NCBI RefSeq assembly: GCF_000283155.1
Contig: NW_004454266.1
Span: 3,504,948-3,568,947, forward strand
Reading direction: 5' to 3'
Origin: Ceratotherium simum simum
Lineage: Eukaryota; Chordata; Mammalia; Perissodactyla; Rhinocerotidae
DNA: 64,000 nt
Positions 40,790 to 54,150 of this stretch are shown piece by piece. Positions within the stretch are counted from its first letter, which is position 1; each line of letters starts with the position of its first letter. The notes under the pieces are model-generated. The model searched no databases. It had not been told where the DNA came from and was given only the letters and a program-made list of their open reading frames with translations. The translations under genes and the position numbers were made by a program.

Positions 40790-41200
40790 AAATAAACAGA
40801 TAATTTAGTTTTATTTTTGAGCTTTATAAAATGGTATTATATATGAAACTTCTGAGATTTATGTTTCTGAAATTCAACCAAGTACTGTGTATTTCAACTA
40901 TTTTCTCTGCTATATGATATCCTATTGTGTGAATGTACCTCAATAAATCTGTTTGTTCTTTTGGCCATGAACATGTAATTGCTTCTAGCATTTTGGTATT
41001 AAGAATAGTGCTGCTCCATTTTGTATGTCTCCTGTTGCATATGTGCAGAATATTCTCAGGTAAACACCTAAGAGTGAAACTCTTTGTCACTGGAGTACTG
41101 TAATTGGATAAAGGGTATCCTCAAAAACCTTCAGCTAATACAATTCATGTGGAAGCGTTTCCACACCATTGCCAGCAAATACCAAAGTAGTTTTAAATAT
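40790..41200 (-). mobile_element. L1ME-like LINE 3' fragment
   Basis: Plus strand carries GCTATATGATATCCTATTGTG, GGCCATGAACATGTAATTGC, AATAGTGCTGCTCC, GTCTCCTGTTGC and ACACCTAAGAGTGAAACTC. This is the reversed 3' end of an old L1. Confidence 0.6.
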
Positions 41201-42073
41201 GCCATTCCTAAGAGCTTAAAATGGAGAAATGGGTTGACTTCCTGAATTGGGGGTGGGGGTGAGGGAATAGCCCTTCTCTTGTTCTACTTCCTAATTTTCT
41301 TTTTAAATTTCCTCTAATTAATAGAGAAGCAGTAAATGCAAGTGACACAGAGAGAAAAACATGCAGCAGATCCTGACAGGAAAGGTGGGGAATAGAACCT
41401 AATCCTTTTCATAAAAAGGAATTCCACTCAGAAATGAGGGAGTGGGCAAAACCGCCGAGTTCCTCCCATAAAGCCGCGCTGCCCAGAATCCTCCCAATTC
41501 GGACAGACTCACAAAAGGAAACCGGTGGTTAATTTCAAACTGCCCGCGCAGCGTCTGGATTGGCTATGGGTACCAACGTGGCACCTGATTGAAGCCTAAA
41601 TAATTTGAATTGAATTCCAACTTCCATTTCTTTTTCTTCTGCCTTTCTTGGCAAATCCAAACTCAGAGGAAGGGAAGAGAGCCAAGACCATCCCCAAAAG
41701 AAAACACACGTAAATAAAACGATCTATACGTTTCTTAGTGTGTGCCAAGTGCTTCATTTGTTAAGGCACACGTTAAAATTAAAGACAGAGCGCTCAAGGC
41801 GTTGTTAACAAAACCTTCTGCCTGGTTGACATTTTTAACGGTGCGCAGATTTTGTTTTGGGACAAAGGGTACTTTATTTTCCTTTACTACGTTTGTCTGA
41901 TGATGAACCGGATCATTCATAAAAATGTCTCGAGCGTTGCTGCAGCACGCACATTGTAGTGAAAGTAATTTCTAACAGGACCAAAATAAGGAAACACGGA
42001 AATGGTTTCTTTGCAGCAAACAACACTTACCTGCTGTAAAAAGTCAGTGCCAGTTCTCTTTAGAAGACTGAGT
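41201..42073. other. intergenic with promoter-like island
   Basis: GC-richer island at about 41440-41600 with CpGs, a minus-strand CCAAT and a CHR-like hexamer (see separate entry). No reading frame with a known family; no repeat recognised. Confidence 0.45.
41534..41563 (-). promoter_or_regulatory. candidate CCAAT plus CDE/CHR module
   Basis: On the minus strand: CCAAT (41559-41563), then CGCGG (41544-41548), 4 bp, and TTTGAA (41534-41539). The CDE-4bp-CHR arrangement is the one bound by DREAM/MuvB in G2/M genes. It lies about 560 bp beyond the 3' end of H2BC15, with no gene in front of it. Short motifs, so chance is possible. Confidence 0.35.
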
Positions 42074-42089
42074 GGCTCTGAAAAGAGCC
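42074..42089 (-). terminator. histone 3' stem-loop of H2BC15
   Basis: Minus-strand GGCTCTTTTCAGAGCC, 35 bp beyond the stop codon. Confidence 0.97.
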
Positions 42090-42124
42090 TTTGGGGTGTG
42101 GGCCTAGCTTGACTGTAGGTGGGC

Positions 42125-43225
<1,101 letters not shown>

Positions 43226-43270
43226 AAATCTGGTATAGTTAGCAGCTTCAGCCTTGTCTCCAAACCAAAA

Positions 43271-43286
43271 GGCTCTTTTCAGAGCC
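43271..43286 (+). terminator. histone 3' stem-loop of H2AC15
   Basis: GGCTCTTTTCAGAGCC, 45 bp after the stop; CAAAAATGAGCTGTT at about 43300-43314 is the downstream-element candidate. Confidence 0.97.
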
Positions 43287-44544
43287 ACCCACTTTATCAC
43301 AAAAATGAGCTGTTTCTTCAAGTCACATTGTTGTGGGATAGCAGAGAGATGTTGTTGAACATGAACGGGTATACAAAAGGTTTGGCTATGTCATTTATAT
43401 AGTGTTACATTTTCCCAAGACCCTGAATTAAGTTGCCTTGTAAAAAATAAAAGCTTTGCTCATAGTTGTTTGGTAAACCCATGAGTGCAAAATCTGGATA
43501 TCACTGTGATCCCTGTGCAGGATCAATTGTCCATCTGGGACAAAAACTTAGCACCGTATGACTTTTCCCTACATTACCTTCCCCTAATTCAGTTGAATCT
43601 TCCTGAGCACCCTCACCCTCCAAAATGGCGGTACAGTAGGAAACCAGGTAGGTAAATTCCTTGTTTCAAATCAGTTCAGGCAGAGAATACATTTCATAAT
43701 GGACCATTTACATAAATGATGGTGAAGTAAACGTGGTATGGAATTAATTAGGAAGAGTGTGAGCCTTAACAAATAGGAAAGGTGGATATTGTAAATCAGA
43801 CTCTTTACCATATCAGGATCATATAGTCTTGATATTGTCAATGATTTTTGTTGCCCCCTTCCCCCACCATCATCAATCTCACCCTTCTCAGATCACCAAG
43901 TCATTTTAGCTAAAGAGGACCTTCAATTCCCCTCCATCTAAGCACACGTCAGCTACTGTTTAGTTTTTCCTCATGAATACATTTTAATGGAAGTGAATTT
44001 CTATGGCATTTCTAGTCCATTGGAATAAATTTATTTTCTGAGTCTCTTGAAATATTTCTATCTCCTATATTTAAATCTCAACTGCAATTACATGCAAATA
44101 ATATTCCTTGGAATAGAAGTGACCACAGCAATCACAAATAGGAAGTAAATGTTACCTTTTTTTTCCTTTTTAACTTATGATTATTTGAAGTTGCAGGACC
44201 CAAACCCTGATTTCAGTGAATCTTATTATTCAATTGTTCCTTCTAAAAAGTCTCGTGCATCTTGTATGTAAATTTTAAACAACTATTTCTCTTAGAACTA
44301 GAAATGTCAAGTAGAGTAAATGATAGAGCTCCAAGGAAGGCCTATGAGTTCTTTCAATTTTTAATAATAAAATATGCTATTGTTATTATTATTGATGTTG
44401 ATGATGCAGTTACTAACACTTGCTTTATTGCCTCATTTCTATTCCCCCCAATAAGAACCAACACATGTTAAAATCATACCATTATAATTATTGGTGTGTT
44501 TTTGATTTATCAAACAATGAACCAATAATCAAATATTTGACAAA
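43287..44544. other. intergenic, no feature recognised
   Basis: AT-rich; no gene or nameable repeat. Confidence 0.4.
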
Positions 44545-44559
44545 TGAATATAAATTTTT

Positions 44560-44799
44560 TTGTGTGTGTGAGAGGAAGATCAGCCCTGAGCTAACATCTG
44601 CCAATCCTTCTCTTTTTGCTGAGGAAGACTGACCCTGGGCTAACATCCGTGCCCATCTTCCTCCACTTTATATGGGACACCGCCACAACATGGCTTGCCA
44701 AGCAGTATGTCGGTGCACACCCGGGATCCGAACCAGTGAACCCCTGGCCGCCGCAGTGGAGTGCGCTCACCCAACCACTTGCGCCACCCGGCCGGCCCC
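44560..44799 (-). mobile_element. ERE SINE
   Basis: Minus-strand copy with a CCGGCCGGCCCC head and a TTTGTGTGTGTG tail. Perfect target duplication TGAATATAAATTTTT at 44545-44559 and 44800-44814. Confidence 0.92.
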
Positions 44800-44814
44800 T
44801 GAATATAAATTTTT

Positions 44815-46476
44815 ATGTTTTAAGTAAAGTAAAATATTCATTTGTGATACGCATATCATTGTTTATAATTCCACATGTTAACTGAGGTTTTTAATTGACT
44901 GTTGCTCTGGTCTCATTAAACTAGTCATTTAAAGCACCTCTATTCTTTACTTGATACATGAAGATGAACTATCTACATAATCAGAAAAAAATTAAAAGAT
45001 ACTTAAAAATGGAGATAAAACTTTCAAAAAATCTTGCTAAAATAATTTAGATATTTCTAATTGCAATTAGATCCTGAAGAAGGTTTTAGAACTTCATGGT
45101 TTATATTGTAAAATTATTTTCATAAGAGGAGAAGTTCAATTTTAGTGGCAGAAAACTTATGAAAGAATTATTTAAACTTTCTTTCTGGAGTTGGCCTTCC
45201 TGTTAATTTCTCTCTTTGCAGACTCTGGACAACTATGAAAGCACCTAACAGTATTTTCCTGTATTAGATTCATTGTGTATCTTATCTATTAATTTACAAA
45301 GTCCCTGTGAGTGGAAACTGGGTTTTATTTATATTTTACATCTCCCTAGACCCTAGTTCAGTGACAAGCCTATAAAATATGGTCAATAAATTATAAGAAT
45401 TTTTATTATTATGAAATTAATACAAAGTAAGTGATATAAAATAAAAGCCAAAAAGCAGTTGAAAATTAAATGAGGATGAGATTGCATGTAGGAAAATGTA
45501 GGGATTGTTAAATGAATATTCAAAGTAGTTAAAATGGAGGAGGCAGACTTAAGATCAGAGGGGTCCATGAGGCAAAGACCACTTGGAAAGATTTATATTG
45601 CCCTATCACTTCATGAAATTAATTTACCTGGAAAAAGGTTGATCTGGATGACGTTATTAATTGGGTCTACCTCCTGCTTCTTCTTCCAATGTACCAACAA
45701 TCTCACATTTAAATAAATGCTACTGATGTTAATGAATATAAATTATCTGCTGGCATAAGGAAATGGCTTGAGTGATTTTGGGGACCAGTCGTTTAGAGCA
45801 AGGCAGGGACTCTGGACAAGGGGCAAAACCTGAGGGTGGAAAATTATGATCTTCCAACAATACAAATTTCTGAGTCTCCCAAATAATGCCTTTCCTCTAA
45901 GATTGTTTTTTGTGGTTTTTATAAATTTCTCCTCTTCCAGACTTTTATCTATGCTTACTATTTCAAGTGTTTATATAGAAATATTAGTATAACTGCTGTG
46001 GTGGTGGTGTCTGAGGGCAAGATTTTGGTAAAGAGGGAGCAGCAATGGGTCCTTCACTGTGACAATCCTCCACTTGTATTTTCAGTTGTTAGGATACTGA
46101 TTAGAAGTTGTTTCAAGACAGAGAATACTTGATAAAGATTTACATACATATATCAGAAATTTGCACAGAAAAACAAAGTACTAGATGTTTATTTTCTTCA
46201 GGCTAATAAATATTAAAAATATATTTTGACCAAAAATAAATGTCAATAAAAATCTATAAATACATGTTTAAAATAAACACAGACTGGGTGTTAATATCAT
46301 ATGATAATTTATAGTAAGAATAAATATTAGTTATTTAAATTATTTAATATATTATTTTAAATAATATTAAATATTTTAAATGTATGTATTTATTAATGTA
46401 AATATATTTTAAATATATTGTAAATGTAATTTAAAGTATAATATTGTAGGGGAGGAAAAATTTTTCCTCTGCCCGT
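44815..46476. other. AT-rich intergenic, no gene
   Basis: Includes an almost pure A/T stretch at 46300-46445 with AAATAT/TTTAAAT repeats. A piece near 45290-45385 may be L2. Nothing else supported. Confidence 0.4.
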
Positions 46477-46962
46477 TGAAGGAATTCAGAACAAGTGTCC
46501 CAGAAATATGCCACTTTGACATAAAGGTTATGTATTTTGAGCTAAAAGCAATCCAAACCCAGCAGATTCAGGAAAAACTATTTAGCTCCCCCTCAACTGC
46601 CTAAATTTACAATGGAAAGGGGGCCTGTACCAGGAAGAGAGCTATTACCAGCCATTCCTTTTTACCTAAGAAACTTATCTGCATAACAGAGCAAACTTTT
46701 GTTTTCAAACATCTCCTCTCACCTTCCTGCAAATGGTCCTCCACGCTTTTGTATCCCCAGACCACTACCCCTTTCCTTAGCTCATTATGTTATATAAGCT
46801 TCAATTACCTGGCTGCCCTTTGGGCCTCATATTCTTATGGAGGCCCCATATGTGCAAAATTAAATTTGATTTTCTCCTGTTAATCTGTCTCATGTCAATT
46901 TAATTCTTAGATCAGCCAGAAGAACCTAGAAGGGTAGAGGAAAATTTTTTCCTCCCCAACAC
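46477..46962 (+). mobile_element. unnamed LTR, copy 1
   Basis: Starts TGAAGGAATTCAGAAC and ends near CCTCCCCAACA. It contains TTTTGAGCTAAAAGC, AGGAAGAGAGCTATTACCAG, CATTATGTTATATAAGC and, before the end, TTCTCCTGTTAATCTGTC. TG...CA ends, a TATA-like site and a 3' poly(A)-like ATTAAA indicate an LTR. I cannot name the family. Confidence 0.65.
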
Positions 46963-47482
46963 CTTCTAGGTTCTTTTGGCTGGTCTATTAATTAAACTGA
47001 CATAAGACAGATTAACAGGAGAAAAACAAATTGAAATTCATATATACAGGAGCATCACATAAACATGAGAGATTCCAAAACAGTCAGGCAATTGAGGCTT
47101 ACATGCCATCCTGAGCTTTAGAGAAGGGGGTAAGGATCTGAGGCTTCAAAGAGAAGGAAGACAATTCACAGGAAGATGGAAAGAGCAAATGTTTGGCAAA
47201 CAAATATTTGTCATGCTATGCAGAGATAATGGGACACAGAGGAATTTGAACAAACAGGCCCTGCCAAGCTCCCTCCCAGTTACCACACCTAGCCCATACT
47301 TTTTGTAGATATCTCTGGTGATAGCTCTCTTCCTGGACCAGGCCCTCTATCTAAATTCCTTTAGGCAGTGACAGGGAGGTAAGAAGCTCTTCCTGAGTCT
47401 TTGGGCCTTAATTGTCTTCAGCTCAAAATAATCAGCATGCCAAAGTGGCATATTTTGGGGATACTTGTTCTGAACCCCTTCA
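46963..47482 (-). mobile_element. unnamed LTR, copy 2 (inverted)
   Basis: Reverse-complement relative of copy 1, abutting it tail to tail: CCTTCTAGGTTCTTTTGGC at the left, GGCAGTGACAGGGAGG and AGCTCAAAATAATCAGC at the right, ending CCCCTTCA. Together the copies form a palindrome of about 1 kb centred near 46950. Confidence 0.65.
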
Positions 47483-47539
47483 AAAATATAAAATATTTTA
47501 AATTTAGTTACTAAAAATAAAAATTACTTATTATACTAA

Positions 47540-47755
47540 ATAGAGGTAGGCTCTGTACTCAGTATTTTATATAAATCATCTCCATTAATTCTTACAGCAG
47601 CTGTATGAGGTAAGTAGCATCACTACCCCCATCCCACTTTATGGATGAGCAAAGATTTAGACAGCATAAGCTAGTCAGCTAAAATCTGGTCAGTAGAAAA
47701 GATTTAAGACCAGGTTTTTCCAACTCCAAAGATTCAGCTCCTATCCATTTTTCTA
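47540..47755 (+). mobile_element. MIR SINE
   Basis: TAAATCATCTCCATTAATTC, AGCAGCTGTATGAGGTAAG, CCCACTTTATGGATGAGC and GCATAAGCTAGTCAGC follow the MIR core in forward order. Confidence 0.7.
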
Positions 47756-48205
47756 AAACAATTGAAGAACAAGGGATTCCATTAAAATAGTTATAGGAGT
47801 TTTAAAAATTACATTCGTGATAAAAGAATTTCAGAGTACAACCCCGTATTTGTTGAAAAAAAGAAAGAAAATTCAATGTATGCATAAAAGATTCCATATT
47901 AAAAATTGTATGAAAACCAAATCTTTAGTTTGGTCACTAAAAAATAAAAGGCTTTTTAAAAAACTAGAAACACCAAGTTTCTCGATTTAAGAACGTGATT
48001 TTTAAAGGTTCTTAATTCTATTCCAATTAATTTATAAAGTTAATGCAATTATGATTAAAATCTCAAAGATTTTTTTTCAAACTCCATAAAATTATGCTAA
48101 AGTTGCCCAAAACAGGAATCTTGTGAAACTAGATTATGAAATTTTGAAAATAAATAATGAGAACTGCAGTACCAAATTATGACCTCTAATACAACTACAG
48201 TTTTG
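47756..48205. other. intergenic, no feature recognised
   Basis: AT-rich; no gene or nameable repeat. Confidence 0.35.
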
Positions 48206-48360
48206 GGTTTTTTTCTTGCTTGAGCAAATTAGCCCTGAACTAACATCTGTGCAAATCTTCCTCTATTTTGTATGTGGGTCACAACCACAGCATGGCTGAT
48301 GAATGGAGTAGGTTCGTGCCTGGGATCCGAACCAGCGAACCTGGCCACAGGGTCAGCCCC
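48206..48360 (-). mobile_element. ERE-related SINE, short
   Basis: Plus strand: CTAACATCTGTGCAAATC, ATGTGGGTCACAACCACAGC, TGGGATCCGAACC and GGTCAGCCCC. Internally deleted; flanked by CTACA-type repeats. Confidence 0.75.
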
Positions 48361-48397
48361 TACAATTTAAATTTTTTGATGTAATAAAAAAGAATTG

Positions 48398-48972
48398 TGT
48401 AAAGGAGGAAAAATAATTTCCCCTCTACCCTTCTAGTTTCTGTGGCTGAGACCCCCCTGTAATAAGACAGACTAACAAGAGAAAAACAAACAAAAGTTTA
48501 ATAATATGTACAGCTCATGTATACGTACATGGGAGATACCCAGAAGAACTGGGTAAAACACCTCTAAATGGCCCAAGCCACCTCCTTAAATATCATCGTC
48601 AACTAAAGACAAAAGAAAGATGTTGGAGAGGGGGACGAGAGGGAGGTGGGGACGGGGGAGGCCACTTATAGGAGGTTACTAGGAAAAGCACAGTAACCAA
48701 GGATAAAGTTGTTAGGCAGATTTAAGTCTGTGTTTTCTCCATTGATAAGAGTTTCCTGTGATTTAGAGTTATCCTTCTGTTCCTGATACAAAAAGGGAGA
48801 TACCCTTACAAATGGAGATTTCACTTATAAATGTAAACTTCCCTTACAAAAGGGTAAATTTTACTACTTTTAGCACTTCTCCTGTATCTCCTTTTTCTCA
48901 AAAATAATCAGCTCAAAATAATCCTTATGTCGAAGAGGCGTATTTTGGAGTGGCACATTCTGCTACCCTTCA
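48398..48972 (-). mobile_element. unnamed LTR, copy 3
   Basis: Same family as 46477-47482: GGAGGAAAAATAATTTCCC, TAATAAGACAGACTAACAAG and GCTCAAAATAATCC in reversed order, ending ACCCTTCA. Confidence 0.6.
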
Positions 48973-49130
48973 TTAGAAATTTCAGTATAGTACAGTATAC
49001 CCGAGTATAGTATAGAAGTAAATTTAAGTGTGGAAAAAATGAATTATTAAAAAAACAAGAACTGGCTGCTCGGGAATTCGTTAAAATTGTACTATGGAGA
49101 ATTCATAAGAAGGAATAACAAGCTGACATT

Positions 49131-49524
49131 AAAAATAACTTTTTCCCCTCTTTGGGCTCGGACCTAGTTTGTGGTGACATGGCCTAAACCAAGAAGGTCA
49201 GAATCATCGGTAAATATGGGGCCCCTTATGGTTCCTCTCTCAGGAAAATGGTAAAGAAAATTGTAATCAGCCATCGCGACAAGTACACTTGCTCCTTCTG
49301 TGGCAAAACCAAGATGAAGAGATGCGTTATGGGGATCTGGCACTGTGGTTCCTGCATGAAAACGGTAGCTGGTGGTGCCTGGACCTACAGCACCACTCCT
49401 GCCATCACAGTCAAGTTGGCCATCAGAAGACTGAAGGAATTGAAAGACCAGTAGAAGCTTTGCCATTTGAAACATTGCTAGCCTATAATAAATGGGTTAA
49501 GTAACAAGAAAAAAATAACTTTTT
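49131..49524 (+). pseudogene. RPL37A processed pseudogene
   Basis: An intronless copy of the 60S ribosomal protein L37A mRNA. ATG at 49179, end of homology at the stop 49452-49454. The protein-like frame keeps the zinc-binding motif (CSFCGK...HCGSC) and the C-terminus RRLKELKDQ, but codon 3 is a TAA stop and a codon nearby is missing. A 5' leader (TTTGGGCTCGGACCTAG) and 3' end with AATAAA and an A-rich tail are present. Perfect 14-bp target duplications AAAAATAACTTTTT (49131-49144 and 49511-49524) and a TT/AAAA insertion site show L1-mediated retroposition. Not expected to make L37A. Confidence 0.93.
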
Positions 49525-49599
49525 TCTCCTTAGAACGGAAATTGATAAAAATATAATCAGTGTAAAGAGGTTCCAAAATGTCCTATACGGCATTCTGTA

Positions 49600-50165
<566 letters not shown>

Positions 50166-50205
50166 GTGTTGGCGCTTTTGTCTCCGTTCCCTTAACAAAA
50201 CAAAA

Positions 50206-50221
50206 GGCCCTTCTCAGGGCC
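50206..50221 (+). terminator. histone 3' stem-loop of H4C12
   Basis: GGCCCTTCTCAGGGCC, a fully paired GC-rich variant of the stem with a UCUC loop; CCCCCA follows. Confidence 0.96.
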
Positions 50222-50261
50222 CCCCACTCTTTCACCCGAGGAGCGGTGATGCTGCTTTGGT

Positions 50262-50928
50262 AACGTACACATGGCGTGCAGTTAAGCGTTCAGACTACAA
50301 GCTGGAACCGCCCGTTTGCGTCACTATTGGGCGCCAGCTCCGGGTCTCAACGCGTGCGCAGTCGCACCCGTGGTCAGCACAGGTCCTCGCTCCTGTTTAC
50401 CGGTTTTATAACCAAGAATTCTTAAAGTTAACAGTGGGAGAACTTCATTTAGCTGCGTAATTTGCGCAAGGAAATCAAGATTGTGGGAAGAATCCCTTAG
50501 AGGTTGCTATGTTCCGTCTAAACGTAATGACTGTCTTCTCAAATCAGGAGGTCGCTGGCATGTTCCATGTGCCTGGAGGGACGTTAATAAACCTATTGCT
50601 AGTCTCAATCACTTACATACCACAAAGGAGAGAATAGATTTTTTAAATTTAAATTACTACATTAATAGAATCTTGAGTAAGGGTGTTTAACAACAAGGCT
50701 CATAATCGGCACTCAGGTGTTAATTTATGACGGTGAAATGATGAATGTGAGTCTTTGGTGGTAATATAAACTCGGGAGGGACAGTGATAGTAAGTTTGAT
50801 TGAGATACAGCAAAGGAACAAAATTTCTGGTTCACCTGTGGAGTGCAAATGTGTTTTATTTAGATGACTTTTTTTTTTCTTAATTTGAGTTTATCACTAA
50901 TGTAAACGTGTTACATGAAAAATGTTTT
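50262..50928. other. intergenic, no feature recognised
   Basis: CpG-containing at first (50270-50400), including a CACTATTGGGCGCC stretch, then AT-rich. No gene seen. Confidence 0.4.
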
Positions 50929-51192
50929 TGGGTTTTTTTTTTTTTTTTTTTTGCAGGGAAAGATTTGCCCTGAGCTAACATCTGTTGCCCCTCTTCATTT
51001 TTTTTCCCCCTCCTCAAAGCCCCAGTGCATGGTTATATATCCTAGTCGCAAGTCCTGTCTAGTTCTACGTGAGCCGCCCTTAGAGTGTGGTAACTGACAG
51101 ACTGGTGGTGTGGTTCCGCCACCCGGACGCAAACCCGGCAGCCGAAGTGGTGAGAGCACCGAACTTTAACCACTAGGCCATCAGGTCTGGCT
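50929..51192 (-). mobile_element. ERE-related SINE, diverged
   Basis: T-run at 50931-50952, GATTTGCCCTGAGC, CAAAGCCCCAGTGCATGG, and TTTAACCACTAGGCC before GTCTGGCTC. Longer and more diverged than the young ERE copies. Confidence 0.75.
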
Positions 51193-51394
51193 CTGTATTT
51201 AGTTTTAACTCTTGAAAAATTGTCAGATCTGGCACCACTAACCGGACCCACATATACTTCAGACATAAAGAATAATCTCTTCGTCTAGGATGAAAAAAAA
51301 GAAAAACAAAATATTTTAAAAGTTAACATGTAAATGTCCTGTTTTACGACTTTACTACCAAAGTGATGCAAGATGGTGAAATGTTTAAGCACAA

Positions 51395-51640
51395 TCATTA
51401 GAAACTGACGACGGGATCAAACCTATACCATCGTTTTCTACTTGTGAAAACAGGTTAAGTTACATGGCTTTTCTGGGCCTCAGTTTCTTCATGTGTACAA
51501 TCGTGTGATGATGATGATGATAGTAGTACCTAGCTCAAAAGATTGCTATGAGGGTTAGGGAGTTGATAAATGAAAAGTGCTTAAATACCAGTGCCTGACA
51601 CACAGTAAGTGCAATGTGAAGCACTTATTATTACTCATTT
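51395..51640 (-). mobile_element. MIR SINE
   Basis: TGGGCCTCAGTTTCTTC, AGTACCTAGCTCAAAAG, AGTGCCTGACACACAGTAAG in reversed MIR order. Includes a short GAT tract (51507-51524). Confidence 0.8.
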
Positions 51641-51834
51641 AAAATGCCTTGACCCTAATTGCATCTGACTTTGTAAGCTCTGGGTGTGAGCAACTTTTTT
51701 TAACAACTACATTTCAGGCAAGATTCAGCCAACCATTGCGTGATTAGATTAGGAGATACTCTTGTCTCCATTATGGAGCCAGGGGAAATACCCTAATGTC
51801 AGTACTTTTTTCCAAACAATTTTTGCAAATGGAT

Positions 51835-52325
51835 ATGGAATAAATTCTGAATAGGCCTCTACAAGATGTGCTAGTTTGGCATGTGGAATGTTTTGAGCTA
51901 AAGGCAATCGAGACCCTGCAGGCTCAAGAGAAACTTTTACCTCTACCTTAAAGAGTTTAAATTGGGAGCTTTGCTCATAATAAGAATTATTACCAGAAAT
52001 ACATTTTTATGACCCATCTGTATGGCAGAGCAACCATCTAATTACTGTACATCTGCTCCTCTTATCATCCTGTGAATTACCCTCCTCCCCTCTGAAGCCC
52101 CAGGCCACTGTCCCATTCTTTGCCTCAAGATGGTGTAAATACTTCATCTTACCCTTCTGTCTTTAAATTCTCATGTATTTGGGGTCTCTGACTCTCTCAT
52201 GAATGTGGGGTTCTTGTATGTATGCAATTAAATTTCATTTTCTCCTATTAATCTGTCTCATGTTGGTTTATTAGACCAGCTGAAAGAACTTTTGAACCGG
52301 AGAGGAAAATTCCTCCTCCCAAACA
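51835..52325 (+). mobile_element. unnamed LTR, copy 4
   Basis: GTTTTGAGCTAAAGGC, AATTATTACCAGAAATAC, CTCCTATTAATCTGTC and GAGGAAAATTCCTCC near the end, ending AAACA. Same family as 46477. Confidence 0.6.
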
Positions 52326-53324
52326 AGATATTATCTTGATTATTCCTACAATATCATAACTGTTCATTTGTACTCACAGTCTGGGTGGTAAATGAAGGGT
52401 AGGAGGAGTCTTCATTAGTCTTTTGAGGATGTGTATGACATGACTGGATAGGTTTGCTGTGATTTTTGTCTTTCCCTAACTCCATGTTCTCGCTAACTTT
52501 CTATTAATCTCAACTCATTTTTCTGAATATCATAGAATTTAATTGCCAGAAAGATACCCAGACAATATGTGGACCAGAGATCTTTCTCTTATGTGACAGC
52601 ACATAAGAATTACTTGGAAAAGGTTTTGTTTGTTAAAATATCAATAACTGGTTCTTTCCCTAGGCCAATTTAATCAGAATGTCAGGGTTGGGTCACCTCA
52701 AATATGACTCATTAGCCCTTCTCATTGATACTGGTCCCACAGATCTTTTCAAATCTAGGGGAAAATCTCAGTGTTTTAATAGCATCTTTTAATCAACTTC
52801 AACTTTAAATAAGAGAACACGCTCAAAGGCTGTAGAACTCAGCCCCAAAGCTCTGACCCACATTAAGGGACAAAGGATCAATCTTTCTTTGTTGTAATGA
52901 GAAGCTACAGGTCCTGCCCAGGAATTCAAGTTCTTATCTTCCTCCCAAGAGAGGAAGCTCATGGGAGGAATTTAATCTGAAAGCTCATTTCAAAGCTCAT
53001 GGGTTTATTTAATCTGTGGTTAATGGATTAAATCTTCTTGTGTAAAAAGATCTTGCTATAAACATCTACTACGTTCAGTAGTTAGAGTCAAAACATCAAA
53101 AACCTAGGACAGTCATTTGGCTTTCTTTTCCAGCTATACAGTGTTTACTCTAAAACCTTAACAAACAGAAAAAAGTATAATGACTAAATGCACTGAGAAT
53201 TAGCATGTATTACTTAACACAGATTTGACAGTTTCATCTCTTGTTCAGGACTCTACCCTAGAGAATATACCCTAATATAGTCAATCAGGTGGGGTCTCAG
53301 TTGACAGCATCAGGAACATTACCT
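52326..53324. other. intergenic, no feature recognised
   Basis: No gene or nameable repeat. Confidence 0.35.
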
Positions 53325-54150
53325 AATTAATTTATTTATTCACTAGATATTACTGAATGACTGCTGTGCTTCAGACACTGTGCTTGGCACTGGTGATATA
53401 GCAAAGAAAAAAATTCCTGCCCTCATAGTATTTACCTTTTGCTAGGAAAAGACAGAAAATAAACTAATACAAAAGTTGCTTTGTTACATCCAGTGGCCAA
53501 TTATTAGCCTTCATTTTACTTGACCTATTGGAAACGTTGACATAGTTGACCCTACAGTTTCTCTTTGATATACTTTCTTCACTTGGTTCTATTTTACCAG
53601 AGGCTCTGTGTCTCTTGCTAGTTCATCTCTTCTCCCCAAACCCTTAAGGTTGGGGGACTCAGGGCTAAGTTTTTACTACTTCTCTCTCTACACTCACTCC
53701 TTGGAGATCTCACCAGACTCAGGCTTTAAATACCACTTGTACATCAATGACTTTCAATTTTATATCTCCAACCCAGGCTTCTCTCCCAAACTCCAGACTT
53801 GTACCCAACTCCCTACTTTCTTTCTTCACATGGATGTTTAATAGACCTCTTAAGGTTAACACATCCAAAATAAAAACACCCTGATATTCCCCCCTCATAA
53901 TCTTTTTTCATTAAAAGACTCCTTCATTCAGTTGATAATAACTTCATCCTTGTCTTTTTTCATACTTACATTTGATTCTTCCAGAAATCCTCTTGGTTTT
54001 GCCTTTAAAATATATATGGAAACTGACCAATTCTCAATACCATCATGCTACCACTTTGGTGTGAGGACTGTCATCTTTCCTTTAAATTACTGGCTTCAGT
54101 GCCCTTAGTGTTTTCCCTGCTTCCACGTTTGATTCTCCACTGTCCTGTGG
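53325..54150 (+). mobile_element. L2 LINE fragment(s)
   Basis: GCTTGGCACTGGTGATATAGC at 53390, then ACACTCACTCCTTGG, AGGCTTTAAATACCAC, TATATCTCCAACCCAGGC, CTCCAGACTTGTACCC, TGGATGTTTAATAGACC and AACACATCCAAAAT in the order of L2. Reading frame degraded. Confidence 0.7.

Noticed and set aside
49164..49475. 103-codon minus-strand frame over the RPL37A copy
   Set aside because: Antisense shadow of the processed pseudogene.
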